A stretch of 64,000 bases of DNA from Pigmentiphaga sp. H8. GTDB lineage: Bacteria; Pseudomonadota; Gammaproteobacteria; Burkholderiales; Burkholderiaceae_B. How positions within the stretch are numbered: position 1 is the stretch's first letter; the number at the start of each line of letters is the position of its first letter. Made by a program: the position numbers and the translations under genes. Of the stretch, positions 17,752 to 26,429 are shown piece by piece. The DNA is taken from NCBI RefSeq assembly GCF_003854895.1, contig NZ_CP033966.1, positions 744,001 through 808,000 on the forward strand, in the 5' to 3' direction. Under the pieces are notes generated by a model. That model searched no databases and was not told the DNA's origin. It saw nothing but the letters and a program-made list of their open reading frames with translations.

Positions 17752-18407
17752 GATTTGGGGATGACGTAGCCGACGCCGCGCACGGTCTGGATGAACTGTG
17801 TGCCCAGTTTCTTGCGCAGGCCGTGGATGTAGACCTCGACCGCGTTGCTGCTGATCTCGTCCTTCCAGCTGTAGAGCTTCTCCTCCAGCTGGGCGCGCGA
17901 CAGGATGAGGCCCGGCCGCGCCAGCAGCGGTTCGAGTACCGCCCATTCCTTGGCGGTAAGCGTGACGGGCTGGCCATCGACGGTGGCGGTGTGCGTGGCG
18001 GGATCGAGGACGACGCCGCCGTGTTCGTACAGCGGTTCGGCCCGCCCCGCGCTGCGGCGGATCAGCGCGCGGATGCGGGCCAGGATCTCGTCCACGTCGT
18101 AGGGCTTGACGACGTAGTCGTCGGCACCGGCATCCAGGCCGGCGATGCGCTGGCCGATGGCGTCGCGCGCCGTGGCGATGATGACCGGGATGCGCACCTT
18201 GCGCGCGCGCAATTCGCGCAGCACGGACAGGCCGTCGCCGTCGGGCAGTCCCAGGTCGAGCAGCACGAGGTCATAGGTCTCGGTGCGCAGCGCGGTGTCC
18301 GCGCTTGCGGCGTTCTTGACCCAGTCGACCGCGTAATGTTCGGCGCGCAGCACGTCCATCACGCTCTCGCCTATCATCGGATCGTCTTCGACCAGCAGCA
18401 GTCGCAT
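17748..18407 (-). CDS. OmpR-family response regulator (TctD/QseB type)
   Basis: 219 residues. Receiver domain with VEDDPMIGE, phosphoacceptor Asp in LVLLDLGLPDGDG (near residue 51), ATARDA and KPYDVDEI; winged-helix DNA-binding domain (about 125-218) with LTAKEWAVLEPLLARPGLILSR and EVYIHGLRKKLG. It pairs with the downstream kinase through a four-base overlap. TctD/TctE systems often control tricarboxylate uptake, but no receptor gene is adjacent here, so targets are unknown. Confidence 0.9.
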   Translation of the reverse strand: MRLLLVEDDPMIGESVMDVLRAEHYAVDWVKNAASADTALRTETYDLVLLDLGLPDGDGLSVLRELRARKVRIPVIIATARDAIGQRIAGLDAGADDYVVKPYDVDEILARIRALIRRSAGRAEPLYEHGGVVLDPATHTATVDGQPVTLTAKEWAVLEPLLARPGLILSRAQLEEKLYSWKDEISSNAVEVYIHGLRKKLGTQFIQTVRGVGYVIPKS

Positions 18408-18522
18408 CGCATTCCCTCGTCCCGGGGCAGGTCCCGGCCATGGACGCGCACAGTGTATCGCCCCCTGCGCGCGCCGAAGCCCTCTACAATGGGCCGTTCC
18501 GCCATTCCCGCGCCGCCTGACC

Positions 18523-19002
18523 GTGCCAGCCCGCTTCGAATCCAAGATCCTCAGTCCCGCCGAATGCGTGGCCGCCCGCGCGGCCTGGCCGCGCCCGCTG
18601 GTCTTCACCAACGGGGTGTTCGACATCCTGCACCGCGGCCACGTCACCTACCTGGATGCGGCCGCGCAATTGGGCGCGATGCTGGTGGTGGCGGTCAACA
18701 CCGATGCCTCGGCGCGCCGCCTGGGCAAGGGGCCGGACCGGCCGCTGAACGGCCAGGACGACCGCGCGGCGCTGCTGGCGGCGCTGGCCTCGGTGGACGC
18801 GGTGACGTGGTTCGACCAGGACACGCCGCTGGAGCTGATCGGCCAACTGCGGCCCGACCTGATCGTCAAGGGCGGGGACTACGACATGGACGCGCTGCCC
18901 GAGACCGCACTGGTGCGCAGCTGGGGCGGTGACGCGGTGGCCATCGACTTCGAGCACGACCGCTCCACCACCAAGCTCGTGCAGCGCATCCGGACGCGCT
19001 GA
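18523..19002 (+). CDS. rfaE2: D-glycero-beta-D-manno-heptose 1-phosphate adenylyltransferase
   Basis: 159 residues, the stand-alone nucleotidyltransferase half of HldE. The cytidylyltransferase-type signature FTNGVFDILHRGHVTYL (about 27-43) contains the HxGH motif, and RLGKGPDRPLNGQDDRAALL and LIVKGGDYDMDALPET follow as in RfaE2. It makes ADP-heptose for lipopolysaccharide core. The start is GTG; a TACAAT -10-like hexamer stands about 33 bases upstream. In species with split RfaE, the kinase RfaE1 is elsewhere. A phosphoheptose-isomerase-like gene lies about 41 kb away in this window. Confidence 0.92.
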   Translation: MPARFESKILSPAECVAARAAWPRPLVFTNGVFDILHRGHVTYLDAAAQLGAMLVVAVNTDASARRLGKGPDRPLNGQDDRAALLAALASVDAVTWFDQDTPLELIGQLRPDLIVKGGDYDMDALPETALVRSWGGDAVAIDFEHDRSTTKLVQRIRTR

Positions 19003-19008
19003 GCGCCG

Positions 19009-19869
19009 TCAGCGGCAGTCTTGCACCGAGGGGCGGTCGAACAGGCTGCGCGCTCCTTCGATGGCGCGGCGGCCGGAGGCGGCGACGCCGTCCAGGCGCA
19101 GCCAGCTCTTGCCGCCCAGGGCGCTGCGCGATACCACCTTGGCGTTGCGCACACCCTGGCCTTGCAGGGCCGTGGCCTGTTTCTTCGCTGCGGCCTCGGT
19201 GCCGAAGACGCCCAGCGAGATGGCGTGCTGGAGCGGGCCGCCTTCCTGGATCACGAAGTAGTCCTTGACTCCGTTCTTGCCGAGTTGGGCCGCGGCGGCC
19301 TGCGCGGCCGAGGCGTTGGGCAGCGGCGGCACGATGACCATCCATCCCTGCTTGCCCGCTTCGCGCCGGGTGCCCTGTTTCGCCGCCGGCAGGTGTTCGT
19401 TCGCCCATTTCCTGGCGATGATGAGATCGGCTTCGCTGAACGTGCCCCATTCGACGCAGGCGAGCGGTTCGCGCGGTGGGGGAGGGCTGGCCGGGGCGGC
19501 GGCAGGTGCAGGGGGAGTTGCCGGTGCCGGCGCGGCGTCGGACGGCGCGGCCGCGGGGATGATGGCGCCGGCCGGGGGTGGCTCGCCGGTCTCTGCCGCG
19601 GAGCCTTGCGCGGCATCGGCGTTGGCCGAAGGCTCGGTGGCCGGGGCCGCCTGGCCGGATTCCGCCGGTTCGGCGGCGGGCGCCGGCGGCGCCTCGTCGG
19701 TGGCGTTGATGCCGGGCAGCCGGGGCACCTGGATCGTGTCGGCGCGCAGTTCCGAGCGCATCCGGGCAGGGTCGCGGCCGCGTTCCGAGAAGGGCTGGCC
19801 GAACCAGCCGCGATCCAGGGCGAAAAGCGCCACGTTGGCCAGGAGCAAGACGACGAACAGGCTGCGCAT
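19009..19869 (-). CDS. SPOR-domain membrane-anchored protein
   Basis: 286 residues. One N-terminal transmembrane helix (about 3-20) is followed by a long Ala/Pro/Glu-rich linker (about 50-150) and a C-terminal SPOR-type region (about 190-270: GKNGVKDYFVIQEGGPLQHAISLGVFGTEAAAKKQ), which is the fold that binds denuded septal peptidoglycan. A segment CVEWGTFSEADLIIARKWANEHLP (about 155-178) looks like a second, divergent repeat. Likely periplasmic, tied to division or envelope. The start lies 15 bases after the coaX stop, so it is the last gene of the birA-coaX operon. Confidence 0.85.
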   Translation of the reverse strand: MRSLFVVLLLANVALFALDRGWFGQPFSERGRDPARMRSELRADTIQVPRLPGINATDEAPPAPAAEPAESGQAAPATEPSANADAAQGSAAETGEPPPAGAIIPAAAPSDAAPAPATPPAPAAAPASPPPPREPLACVEWGTFSEADLIIARKWANEHLPAAKQGTRREAGKQGWMVIVPPLPNASAAQAAAAQLGKNGVKDYFVIQEGGPLQHAISLGVFGTEAAAKKQATALQGQGVRNAKVVSRSALGGKSWLRLDGVAASGRRAIEGARSLFDRPSVQDCR

Positions 19870-19884
19870 GAAAAACCGGAGAGG

Positions 19885-20748
19885 TCAGGGGGAGGGGGCG
19901 AGCCCCGATTCGGCCAGGCAGGCCAGGCCGTCGAGGACGGGATTATCGACGACCAGTACCTGGCGCGTCGAGCCGGCGGCGCGCATCAGGTGGGCGACCT
20001 CTCCGGCGATGGCGGCCCAGGCGCCGCCGCTGGCCACCAGCAGCGGTTCCTGCCGGAAGCGTTCGCGCGCGGCCAGCCACTGGCGTGCCACGGCGCCGGC
20101 CTGGGCCGCCGCCACGCCGGACATGATCGCGTCGCCGGTGTTGTCGGGAAAAGGCGCGACCTGGCCGTTCGAGCGCGGCAGGCCGGCGGTGCCGGCCGCC
20201 AGCGACTGGCGCATCAGATCGCGGCCGGGCAGGATCAGGCCGCCGACGAAGCGGCCCGCGCCATCCAGGGTGTCCACGGTGGTGGCGGTGCCGAAATGGG
20301 CCAGCACGTGCACCGGGGCGGGGGTGCCGGGGGCGGCCTGGCGGCGCCAGCGATTCCAGATCCCCACCAGGCTGAGCCAGCGGTCGGCGCCCAGGCGCTC
20401 GGGATGGCGGTAGCCGTTCGTGACGCCCAGCAGCCGCCGGCCGGCGCGTATCCAGTCCACCGCGCAGCCGTTGCGCGCCAGCAGCTCGGCGATGGTGCGC
20501 TCGCTGTCGTCGCCGGCCACGTTCGAGCCCATCGCGGCATGGGGCCGCAGGCCCGCTTCGTCCAGCCAGGGCAGGAGGGCTTCGGGCACTTCCTCGTGGC
20601 GGAAGGCGACCTGCAGGGGCGTGCGCGGCACGGTCTGTCCCGCGGCCGCGCCGTCGTCCCGCCAGCCGAATTTGACGCGGGTGTTGCCGGCGTCGATCAG
20701 CAGCGTGCCCGCGCGTTCCGCATGCGGCGTGGATCCGGGCGCGCTCAT
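19885..20748 (-). CDS. coaX: Type III pantothenate kinase (Baf/CoaX)
   Basis: 287 residues. The ASKHA fold is shown by LLIDAGNTRVKFGW (phosphate 1 loop, about 14-27), GADRWLSLVG, FGTATTVDTLDG (phosphate 2 region) and the GGLILPGRDLM segment. It phosphorylates pantothenate in the first step of coenzyme A synthesis; in Bordetella the homologue is called Baf. The start overlaps the birA stop by four bases. Codons further upstream in frame run inside birA and are not used. Confidence 0.93.
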   Translation of the reverse strand: MSAPGSTPHAERAGTLLIDAGNTRVKFGWRDDGAAAGQTVPRTPLQVAFRHEEVPEALLPWLDEAGLRPHAAMGSNVAGDDSERTIAELLARNGCAVDWIRAGRRLLGVTNGYRHPERLGADRWLSLVGIWNRWRRQAAPGTPAPVHVLAHFGTATTVDTLDGAGRFVGGLILPGRDLMRQSLAAGTAGLPRSNGQVAPFPDNTGDAIMSGVAAAQAGAVARQWLAARERFRQEPLLVASGGAWAAIAGEVAHLMRAAGSTRQVLVVDNPVLDGLACLAESGLAPSP

Positions 20749-21587
20749 GCCTGGGCCGCCCGCACGGAGATGTCGCCCACGGTGACGGCGCGCGTGCCGT
20801 CGGCGGCCTGGACCAGCAGCTTGCCGCCTTCGTCCACGCCCCGGGCCGTACCTTCGAACAGTATGCGGCCATTGTCCATGACCCGGACCGGCAGGCCGTA
20901 CAGCGCGTCCCAGCGGGCGAATCGCGCCTGGAACGGGCCGAAGCCCTCGGCGGCATAGTGGGCGATGGCGTCGTGCCAGGACCGCGCCACGGCGGCGGCC
21001 AGGCGCACGGGATCGCCGGTGCCGCCGGTTTGCGCCCAGTCGGCGACTTCGCGGCCCAGGGCCTGCGACAGCGCGGCCGCGCCTCGAAGGTTGATGCCGA
21101 TGCCGAGAATCAGGCCCATGCGCCCCGAGGCCGGCACGGCCACGGTTTCGACCAGGATGCCCGCCAGCTTGGCGGCACCCCATTGCACGTCGTTGGGCCA
21201 TTTCAGGGCCAGCAGCGCGTCGTCGGCGCCGTTGCCCAGCAGGCCGCTCAGGGCTTCGCACGCGGCCACGCCGGCCACCAGCGACAGCGGCGGCAGGCGT
21301 GCGGGCGGGATGTCCGCCTGCCAGCCGCAGGAGAAAAGCAGCGCGTCGCCCGCGCGCGTGCGCCAGGGCCGGCCCGCCCGCCCGCGTCCCGAAGTCTGCT
21401 CGTGGCTGCCCAGCAGCGCCGGCCCGGCGCCGCCGCGGCGCAGGTATTGCTGGAGGTCGGCGTTGGTGGACGCCGTGGCGTCCAGCCAGGTCACGGTCCA
21501 GTCCGGCAACTGGCGCCGCAAGCCGGCGGCAAGCTCCCCCGGAGGGGCCAACCGGGTGTCGGAGAGGGCGGAGTCGGGTGCAACCAT
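20745..21587 (-). CDS. birA: Biotin--[acetyl-CoA-carboxylase] ligase BirA
   Basis: 280 residues. Biotin-protein ligase catalytic domain with DATASTNADLQ (near 37), the nucleotide loop TSGRGRAGRPW (near 66-76), LALKWPNDVQWGAAKLAGILVE (near 125-146) with the catalytic Lys, and GIGINL. A C-terminal SH3-like domain follows (about 235-280). There is no N-terminal helix-turn-helix, so it is a monofunctional ligase, not a repressor. It is the first gene of the birA-coaX-SPOR operon. Confidence 0.93.
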   Translation of the reverse strand: MVAPDSALSDTRLAPPGELAAGLRRQLPDWTVTWLDATASTNADLQQYLRRGGAGPALLGSHEQTSGRGRAGRPWRTRAGDALLFSCGWQADIPPARLPPLSLVAGVAACEALSGLLGNGADDALLALKWPNDVQWGAAKLAGILVETVAVPASGRMGLILGIGINLRGAAALSQALGREVADWAQTGGTGDPVRLAAAVARSWHDAIAHYAAEGFGPFQARFARWDALYGLPVRVMDNGRILFEGTARGVDEGGKLLVQAADGTRAVTVGDISVRAAQA

Positions 21588-21719
21588 GGATCTTCGTCGT
21601 GGGCCGCGCGTGGAACGCGGAAACACCGGATTGTAGGCAGAGCCGGCGGATTTCGCATGCCGGGGCCTGCAAAACGCATAAACTTGAGGCATGTCGTTTA
21701 CGTTTTGCTCCCGTCGCCC

Positions 21720-22889
21720 ATGAGCACGCCGCCCGAAGGACGTGCTCCCTCCCACACGGAGGATGTCGCGCAGCGACACGAGGGCGCCTCGATCCCCTCG
21801 TCCGCCGTGCCCGCGCCACCGGGCCTGCACGGCGCGCCGCTGGCGCGGCTGGCGTTGTCCATCATCGTTCTGCTGGTCGTCTATGCCAGCCTGTATCCGT
21901 TCTCGGGGTGGGTGGACGTCGGCGTGCCCCCGTTCGCCTACCTGCGGGCGCCGTGGCCGCAATACTGGGTCGGTTCCGAGATCATCGCCAACGTCGCCGC
22001 CTACCTGCCCGTGGGCGCGCTGTTCGTCTGGGCCGTCTATCCGGCCTGCCGGGGCCTGCTGGCCGTGGTCCTGGCCGTGGCGTGCTGCGGACTGCTGTCC
22101 GGCGTACTGGAGGCGTTGCAGACCTATCTGCCCAATCGCATCGCTTCGAACGTCGACCTCGCGGCCAACACCGCCGGCGCTCTGCTGGGGGCGCTGGTCG
22201 GCACCGCCACCGCCTCCTGGCTGATCGGCCACGGCGCGCTGGCGCGCTGGCGCCAGCGGTGGTTCCGGGCCGAGGCGGGTCCCGCGCTGATCCTGGCGAT
22301 GCTGTGGGTATTCATGCAGATCCCGCGCCAGCCCATGCTGTTCGGCACCGGCGAACTGTGGCTGCTGCTGGGCGACTGGGCGGCGCTTCCCTCGGACGTG
22401 GTGGGCTTCCTGTGGTCTCCCGAGCCCGCGCAGCGCATCGTGGCCGAACAGGTCTGCACCGCCGCCGCCGTGGTGGGGGCCGCGATGCTGCTCCTGTACA
22501 TGGCGCGCCCGGTGCCGGCGCGCGGTATCCTTCCCATCGTCCTGGTCGCCTGCGCCGTGCTGGCGAAGGCGGCCCTGCAGCCCCTGGCCGTGCCGGGGCA
22601 GGCGCCCGGCGCGTGGGTCACCACCGGGGCCGCGGCGGGCACGGCGGCCGGGCTGCTGCTGGCGACCGGCATGGCCTATCTGAAGCCGGCCTGGCAGCGC
22701 GGCCTGGGCATCACGGCGCTGTGCGTGCAACTGGCCATCGTCAACCTGTTTCCGTCCGACCAGTATTTCGACATGACGACCGCGATGGCCCGCACGGGCT
22801 GGCTGCACCTGGAATCGCTCACGCTCGGTCTGTCGGTGATCTGGCCGCTGGCGGCGCTTTTTTTCCTGGCCCGGCGGCGTCCCGCCTGA
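21720..22889 (+). CDS. VanZ-like multi-pass membrane protein
   Basis: 389 residues. A hydrophilic head of about 40 residues is followed by roughly ten hydrophobic segments. The VanZ-type core is SLYPFSGWVD, ANVAAYLPVGALFVW and GVLEALQTYLPNRIASNVDLAANTAGALLG (about 60-160); the second half contains four or five more helices that are not typical of short VanZ proteins. Function unknown, perhaps envelope-related. The ATG begins MSTPPEG. It is divergent from birA across 132 bases. Confidence 0.75.
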   Translation: MSTPPEGRAPSHTEDVAQRHEGASIPSSAVPAPPGLHGAPLARLALSIIVLLVVYASLYPFSGWVDVGVPPFAYLRAPWPQYWVGSEIIANVAAYLPVGALFVWAVYPACRGLLAVVLAVACCGLLSGVLEALQTYLPNRIASNVDLAANTAGALLGALVGTATASWLIGHGALARWRQRWFRAEAGPALILAMLWVFMQIPRQPMLFGTGELWLLLGDWAALPSDVVGFLWSPEPAQRIVAEQVCTAAAVVGAAMLLLYMARPVPARGILPIVLVACAVLAKAALQPLAVPGQAPGAWVTTGAAAGTAAGLLLATGMAYLKPAWQRGLGITALCVQLAIVNLFPSDQYFDMTTAMARTGWLHLESLTLGLSVIWPLAALFFLARRRPA

Positions 22890-22925
22890 CCTCCCGATTG
22901 TCCCCATTCCCTTTTGCGAGCCGGT

Positions 22926-23243
22926 ATGGAGTCCTACTACAAACACCACGTCTTCTTCTGCCTGAACGAGCGCGGGGCCGATGCCCCCCGGCCCAGCTGT
23001 GCGCGCCAGGGCGCGCAGGCCATGCAGGACTACGCCAAGAAACGCATCAAGCAGCTGGGGCTGGCCGGCAAGGGCGAGATCCGCATCAACAAGGCGGGCT
23101 GTCTGGACCGCTGCGAGGAAGGCCCCGTGCTGGTGGTCTATCCCGAGGGCGTCTGGTACACCTACGTGGACCAGAGCGACATCGACGAGATCATCGACTC
23201 GCACCTGGTGCGGGGCGAGCCGGTCGAACGCCTGAGGATCTGA
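22926..23243 (+). CDS. Thioredoxin-like [2Fe-2S] ferredoxin
   Basis: 105 residues. Shethna-type/thioredoxin-like ferredoxin: cysteines in HVFFCLNER, RPSCARQG, KAGCLDRCEEGP match the C-x(n)-C, C-x3-C cluster pattern, and VVYPEGVWYTYVDQSDIDEII is the conserved C-terminal stretch. Soluble electron carrier or assembly factor; partner unknown. The following hydrolase gene starts seven bases after its stop, so they form an operon with each other. Start chosen at MESYYKHH; a start four codons upstream is possible. Confidence 0.88.
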   Translation: MESYYKHHVFFCLNERGADAPRPSCARQGAQAMQDYAKKRIKQLGLAGKGEIRINKAGCLDRCEEGPVLVVYPEGVWYTYVDQSDIDEIIDSHLVRGEPVERLRI

Positions 23244-23250
23244 GGTTCGC

Positions 23251-23910
23251 ATGGCCAACACCACGGAACATCTGGTTCTTGAAGGCGGCGCGGGCGCCGT
23301 CGATTGCGCGCTCGACATCCCCGAGGGCGGCCTGGAGGCCGCGCGCGGCTGGGCGTTGGTGCTGCACCCGCACCCGCTGTTCGGCGGCGCGCGCGACAAC
23401 AAGGTGGTCACCACCATCGCGCGCGCCTGCGTCCAGCAGGGGCTGGCGGCGGTACGGCCCAACTTCCGGGGCGTGGGCGCGTCGGCGGGCGAGTTCGACA
23501 ACGGCCAGGGCGAAGCCGCCGACATGCTGAGCGTGGTGGACCAGTTCCGCGACCGGTATCCGGCGCTGGCCGGCGGCCGCTTCGTGCTGGGCGGCTTCTC
23601 GTTCGGCAGCGCGGTGGCGAGCCAGGTCCACGCCGGTTGCGGACCGCAGAGCGAGCGCGGACTGGACATCGCGGGCCTGATGCTGCTGGGCACCGCGGCC
23701 AGCCGGTTCTCGGTCGCCAGCGTGCCGGAGGACACCCTGGTCGTCCACGGCGAACAGGACGACACCGTGCCGCTGCAATCGGTCATGGACTGGGCGCGCC
23801 CGCAAGGCCTGCCCGTGACGGTCATTCCGGGCTCGGGCCACTTCTTCCACGGCAACCTCGTGGTCGTGAAGCGGCTGGTGCTGGCTTACCTGGCACGGGT
23901 CCTGGGCTGA
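23251..23910 (+). CDS. Alpha/beta hydrolase
   Basis: 219 residues, short alpha/beta hydrolase of the dienelactone-hydrolase-like/YqiA group. Motifs are LHPHPLFGGARDNKVV (oxyanion region, about 39-54), nucleophile elbow GGFSFGSAVA (Ser near residue 114), acid in HGEQDDTVP (near 170), and the base in PGSGHFFHGNL (near 193). Substrate unknown, probably a small ester. It is coupled to the ferredoxin gene upstream. Confidence 0.85.
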   Translation: MANTTEHLVLEGGAGAVDCALDIPEGGLEAARGWALVLHPHPLFGGARDNKVVTTIARACVQQGLAAVRPNFRGVGASAGEFDNGQGEAADMLSVVDQFRDRYPALAGGRFVLGGFSFGSAVASQVHAGCGPQSERGLDIAGLMLLGTAASRFSVASVPEDTLVVHGEQDDTVPLQSVMDWARPQGLPVTVIPGSGHFFHGNLVVVKRLVLAYLARVLG

Positions 23911-23989
23911 ACCGGCCTGACATCCAGCTGTAGCATTCGGTTTCATCAGGTGTCCGGCGCCGCGTCGCCGGCCCGGCGGCCCGGGTGCC

Positions 23990-23995
23990 TATAAT
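23990..23995 (+). promoter_or_regulatory. Candidate -10 element for dacC
   Basis: A perfect TATAAT with TG two bases upstream stands 75 bases before the dacC start in an otherwise GC-rich gap. No good -35 hexamer is seen. Confidence 0.35.
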
Positions 23996-24070
23996 CACGT
24001 TTTCCACCCCGCATCGCGGGGCGCGCGCCAGGCCCGGCGGCACGCCCCTCTTGCACGACCATCCTCCCAC

Positions 24071-25321
24071 ATGAAACTGCGCTTTTTCTCGTTTGGTCCG
24101 GGACGTCGGTTCGCGCTGGCCACCGTGGCTTCCGCCTGCTTCCTCGCGTTCCCGGCCGCCGTGCCTTCCTCCGCCCTGGCCGCCGCCGCGCCTCCCGCCA
24201 CCACTTCCGCCGCGACGCCGTCCGCGCCGCCGATGTCGACCGTCGGCCTGCTGTCTTCCGTGCCGGCGCCCGCGATCGCGGCGCGCGCCTGGGTGACCAT
24301 CGACGTCACCAGCGACCAGATCCTGGCCGAGGAGCGCTCGGGTGAACGCATCGAACCCGCCTCGCTCACCAAGGTCATGTCGGCCTACCTGGTGTTCAAC
24401 GCGCTGAAGGAAAAACGCCTGACGCTGGCCCAGACGGTCAACGTGTCGCAGAAGGCGTGGCGCACGGGCGGCTCGCGCATGTTCATCGAGCCGCGCAAGC
24501 CCGTCACGGTCGAAGAACTGATCCGCGGCATGATCACGCAGTCCGGCAACGACGCCACCGTGGCGCTGGCCGAGGCCGTGGCCGGCAGCGAGGACGCGTT
24601 CGTCGCGCTGATGAACCAGGAGGCCACGCGCCTGGGCCTGAAGGAGACGCACTTCACCAACTCCACGGGCCTGCCCGATCCGCAGCACGTGACCACCGTG
24701 CGCGACCTGGCCCTGCTGGCCAAGCGGCTGATCCAGGATCATCCCGACTACTACGGCTACTACAAGGAACGCCAGTTCACCTACAACAAGATCACCCAGC
24801 CCAACCGCAACCGGCTGCTGTGGGTGGATCCGTCGGTGGATGGCATGAAGACCGGCCATACCGATGCAGCGGGCTACTGCCTGATCGCCTCGGCGATGCG
24901 CGGTGACCGCCGCGTGTTGACGGTGCTGGTGGGCGCTTCGAGCGAGAACGCCCGGGCGCAGGAAAGCCTGAAGCTGCTGAACTGGGGTTTCCAGAACTTC
25001 GATACCGTCAAGGTCTACGACGCCAAGCAGCCGGTGGTGGAGCCCAAGGTCTGGAAGGGCAGCGTGGGCAAGGCCAAGCTGGGTTCGCCGTCGGCGATCT
25101 GGGTGACCGTGCCGCGCGGCCAGGCCGGCAACGTCAAGTCCATGATCGAACGGACCGATCCGCTGGTCGCGCCGCTGCAGGCCGGCCAGCAGGTGGGCAC
25201 GGTCAAGCTGACCCTGAACGACAAGCCGGTGCGCGAAGTGCCGCTGACCGTGCTTGAACCGGTGGACGTGGCCGGCATCTTCGGCCGGGCGTTCGACGCG
25301 GTTCGCCTCTGGTTCAATTGA
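24071..25321 (+). CDS. dacC: D-alanyl-D-alanine carboxypeptidase (PBP5/6 type)
   Basis: 416 residues. Signal peptide (about 1-38) followed by an Ala/Pro linker and a DD-carboxypeptidase domain with the three active-site motifs SLTK (near residue 98), SGN (near 158) and KTG (near 260). A PBP5-type C-terminal beta domain (about 310-390) and an amphipathic anchor (GIFGRAFDAVRLWFN) end the protein. It trims the terminal D-Ala of peptidoglycan pentapeptides from the periplasmic face of the inner membrane. A transaminase producing D-amino acids lies downstream across a repeat. Confidence 0.92.
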   Translation: MKLRFFSFGPGRRFALATVASACFLAFPAAVPSSALAAAAPPATTSAATPSAPPMSTVGLLSSVPAPAIAARAWVTIDVTSDQILAEERSGERIEPASLTKVMSAYLVFNALKEKRLTLAQTVNVSQKAWRTGGSRMFIEPRKPVTVEELIRGMITQSGNDATVALAEAVAGSEDAFVALMNQEATRLGLKETHFTNSTGLPDPQHVTTVRDLALLAKRLIQDHPDYYGYYKERQFTYNKITQPNRNRLLWVDPSVDGMKTGHTDAAGYCLIASAMRGDRRVLTVLVGASSENARAQESLKLLNWGFQNFDTVKVYDAKQPVVEPKVWKGSVGKAKLGSPSAIWVTVPRGQAGNVKSMIERTDPLVAPLQAGQQVGTVKLTLNDKPVREVPLTVLEPVDVAGIFGRAFDAVRLWFN

Positions 25322-25330
25322 AGTTGAGGC

Positions 25331-25544
25331 CCCCCCCTACGCGCTGACGCGCGCCCCCCAGGGGGCGAAACCGGCGGACAGGCAAAGCCAGATCCGCGGT
25401 TTCCTGGGTCTGGTACCAGCCTCTTGGATTGGCTCTCCGTTGCCACAATCCAAGATATCCGTACTAGACTCAGGATGCGGTGGATCCGGCTTTGCCGGTC
25501 CACCCGCATCGCCCCCTGGGGGGCGCGCGAAGCGCGTAGGGGGG
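25331..25544. repeat. Palindromic intergenic repeat, second copy
   Basis: Terminal inverted repeats CCCCCCTACGCGCT (left) and AGCGCGTAGGGGGG (25531-25544) bound the element. Inside are CCTGGGTCTGGTACC (25403-25417) and GTACTAGACTCAGG (25461-25474), the same inverted arms as in the copy near 15219-15321, and GGTGGATCCGGCTTTGCCGG. The centre differs from that copy. It fills the dacC-transaminase gap; the right end lies 15 bases before the next start codon. Confidence 0.75.
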
Positions 25545-25559
25545 ATCTTAGGAGATGGC

Positions 25560-26423
25560 ATGATTCCTGGTATCGAGGGTGATCCTCGGGTCTATCTGAA
25601 CGGCGAGTTCACGCCGTTGTCGCAGGCCAAGATATCCGTGTTGGACCGGGGGTTCATCTTCGGCGACGGGATCTACGAGGTCGTGCCGGTGTACGGGCGC
25701 AAGCCGTTCCGGATGGCGCAGCACCTGGCCCGGCTGGAACGCAGCCTGGCGGCGATCCGGATTCCGAATCCGCATACGGTCCGGCAGTGGCAGGACCTGG
25801 TGGGCAAGCTGATCGAGGCCTCGGATGCGCAGGACCAGCTCGTCTACCTGCAATTGACCCGGGGCGTGGCCAGGCGCGACCATGCCTTTCCGGCGCAGGT
25901 CGTGCCCACGGTGTTCGGCATGAGCAGTCCCTTCGCGCGGCCCTCGGCGCAAGCGCGCCGGGACGGCGTGAAGACGGTCAGCATGCCGGACGAGCGCTGG
26001 CTGCATTGCGAGATCAAGTCCACCTCACTGCTGGGCAATGTGCTGGCGCGGCAGTTCGCGGCCGATCGCGACGTGCCCGAGGTGGTGATGTTCCGCGACG
26101 GCCATCTTTCCGAGGGTTCGTCCAGCAACGTCTGGGTCGTCAAGGACGGCCGGCTGCTGGCGCCCTTGAAGGACAACCTCATCCTGGAAGGCATCCGCTA
26201 CGGCTTCATCGAGGACATGGCCGCGGCCCGCGGCATCCAGCTCGAGATGCGGCCGATTTCCCGGGCCGAGGTCGACGCGGCCGACGAATTGATGTTGTCG
26301 TCGGCCACCAAGGAAATCCTGCCCGTCGTGTCCCTGGACGGCAAGCCCGTCGGCGATGGCCGGCCCGGGCCGGTCTATGCGCGGCTGCGCGAGGGATACG
26401 ACGAGGCGATCGCAAGGCTTTGA
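25560..26423 (+). CDS. dat: D-amino acid transaminase (class IV aminotransferase)
   Basis: 287 residues. Class IV PLP enzyme: YLNGEFTPLSQAKISVLDRGFIFGDGIYEVVPVY (about 11-44), catalytic lysine in CEIKSTSLLGNVLA (near 152), EGSSSNVWVVKDG (near 185-197) and LSSATKEILPV (near 252). The RGFIFGDGIYEV and lack of branched-chain-specific residues favour D-alanine aminotransferase over IlvE. It starts right behind a palindromic repeat with GGAG as ribosome-binding site. ybeD follows after six bases, making it first in the lipoate operon; the link to dacC function is by position only. Confidence 0.85.
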   Translation: MIPGIEGDPRVYLNGEFTPLSQAKISVLDRGFIFGDGIYEVVPVYGRKPFRMAQHLARLERSLAAIRIPNPHTVRQWQDLVGKLIEASDAQDQLVYLQLTRGVARRDHAFPAQVVPTVFGMSSPFARPSAQARRDGVKTVSMPDERWLHCEIKSTSLLGNVLARQFAADRDVPEVVMFRDGHLSEGSSSNVWVVKDGRLLAPLKDNLILEGIRYGFIEDMAAARGIQLEMRPISRAEVDAADELMLSSATKEILPVVSLDGKPVGDGRPGPVYARLREGYDEAIARL

Positions 26424-26429
26424 TGCATC

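Noticed and set aside
25447..25640. CAAGATATCCGT occurs in the repeat before the transaminase gene and again in its coding sequence
   Set aside because: A 12-base match encoding part of a conserved family segment (AKISVLD) is more likely chance than a partial gene duplication; the flanks do not align.
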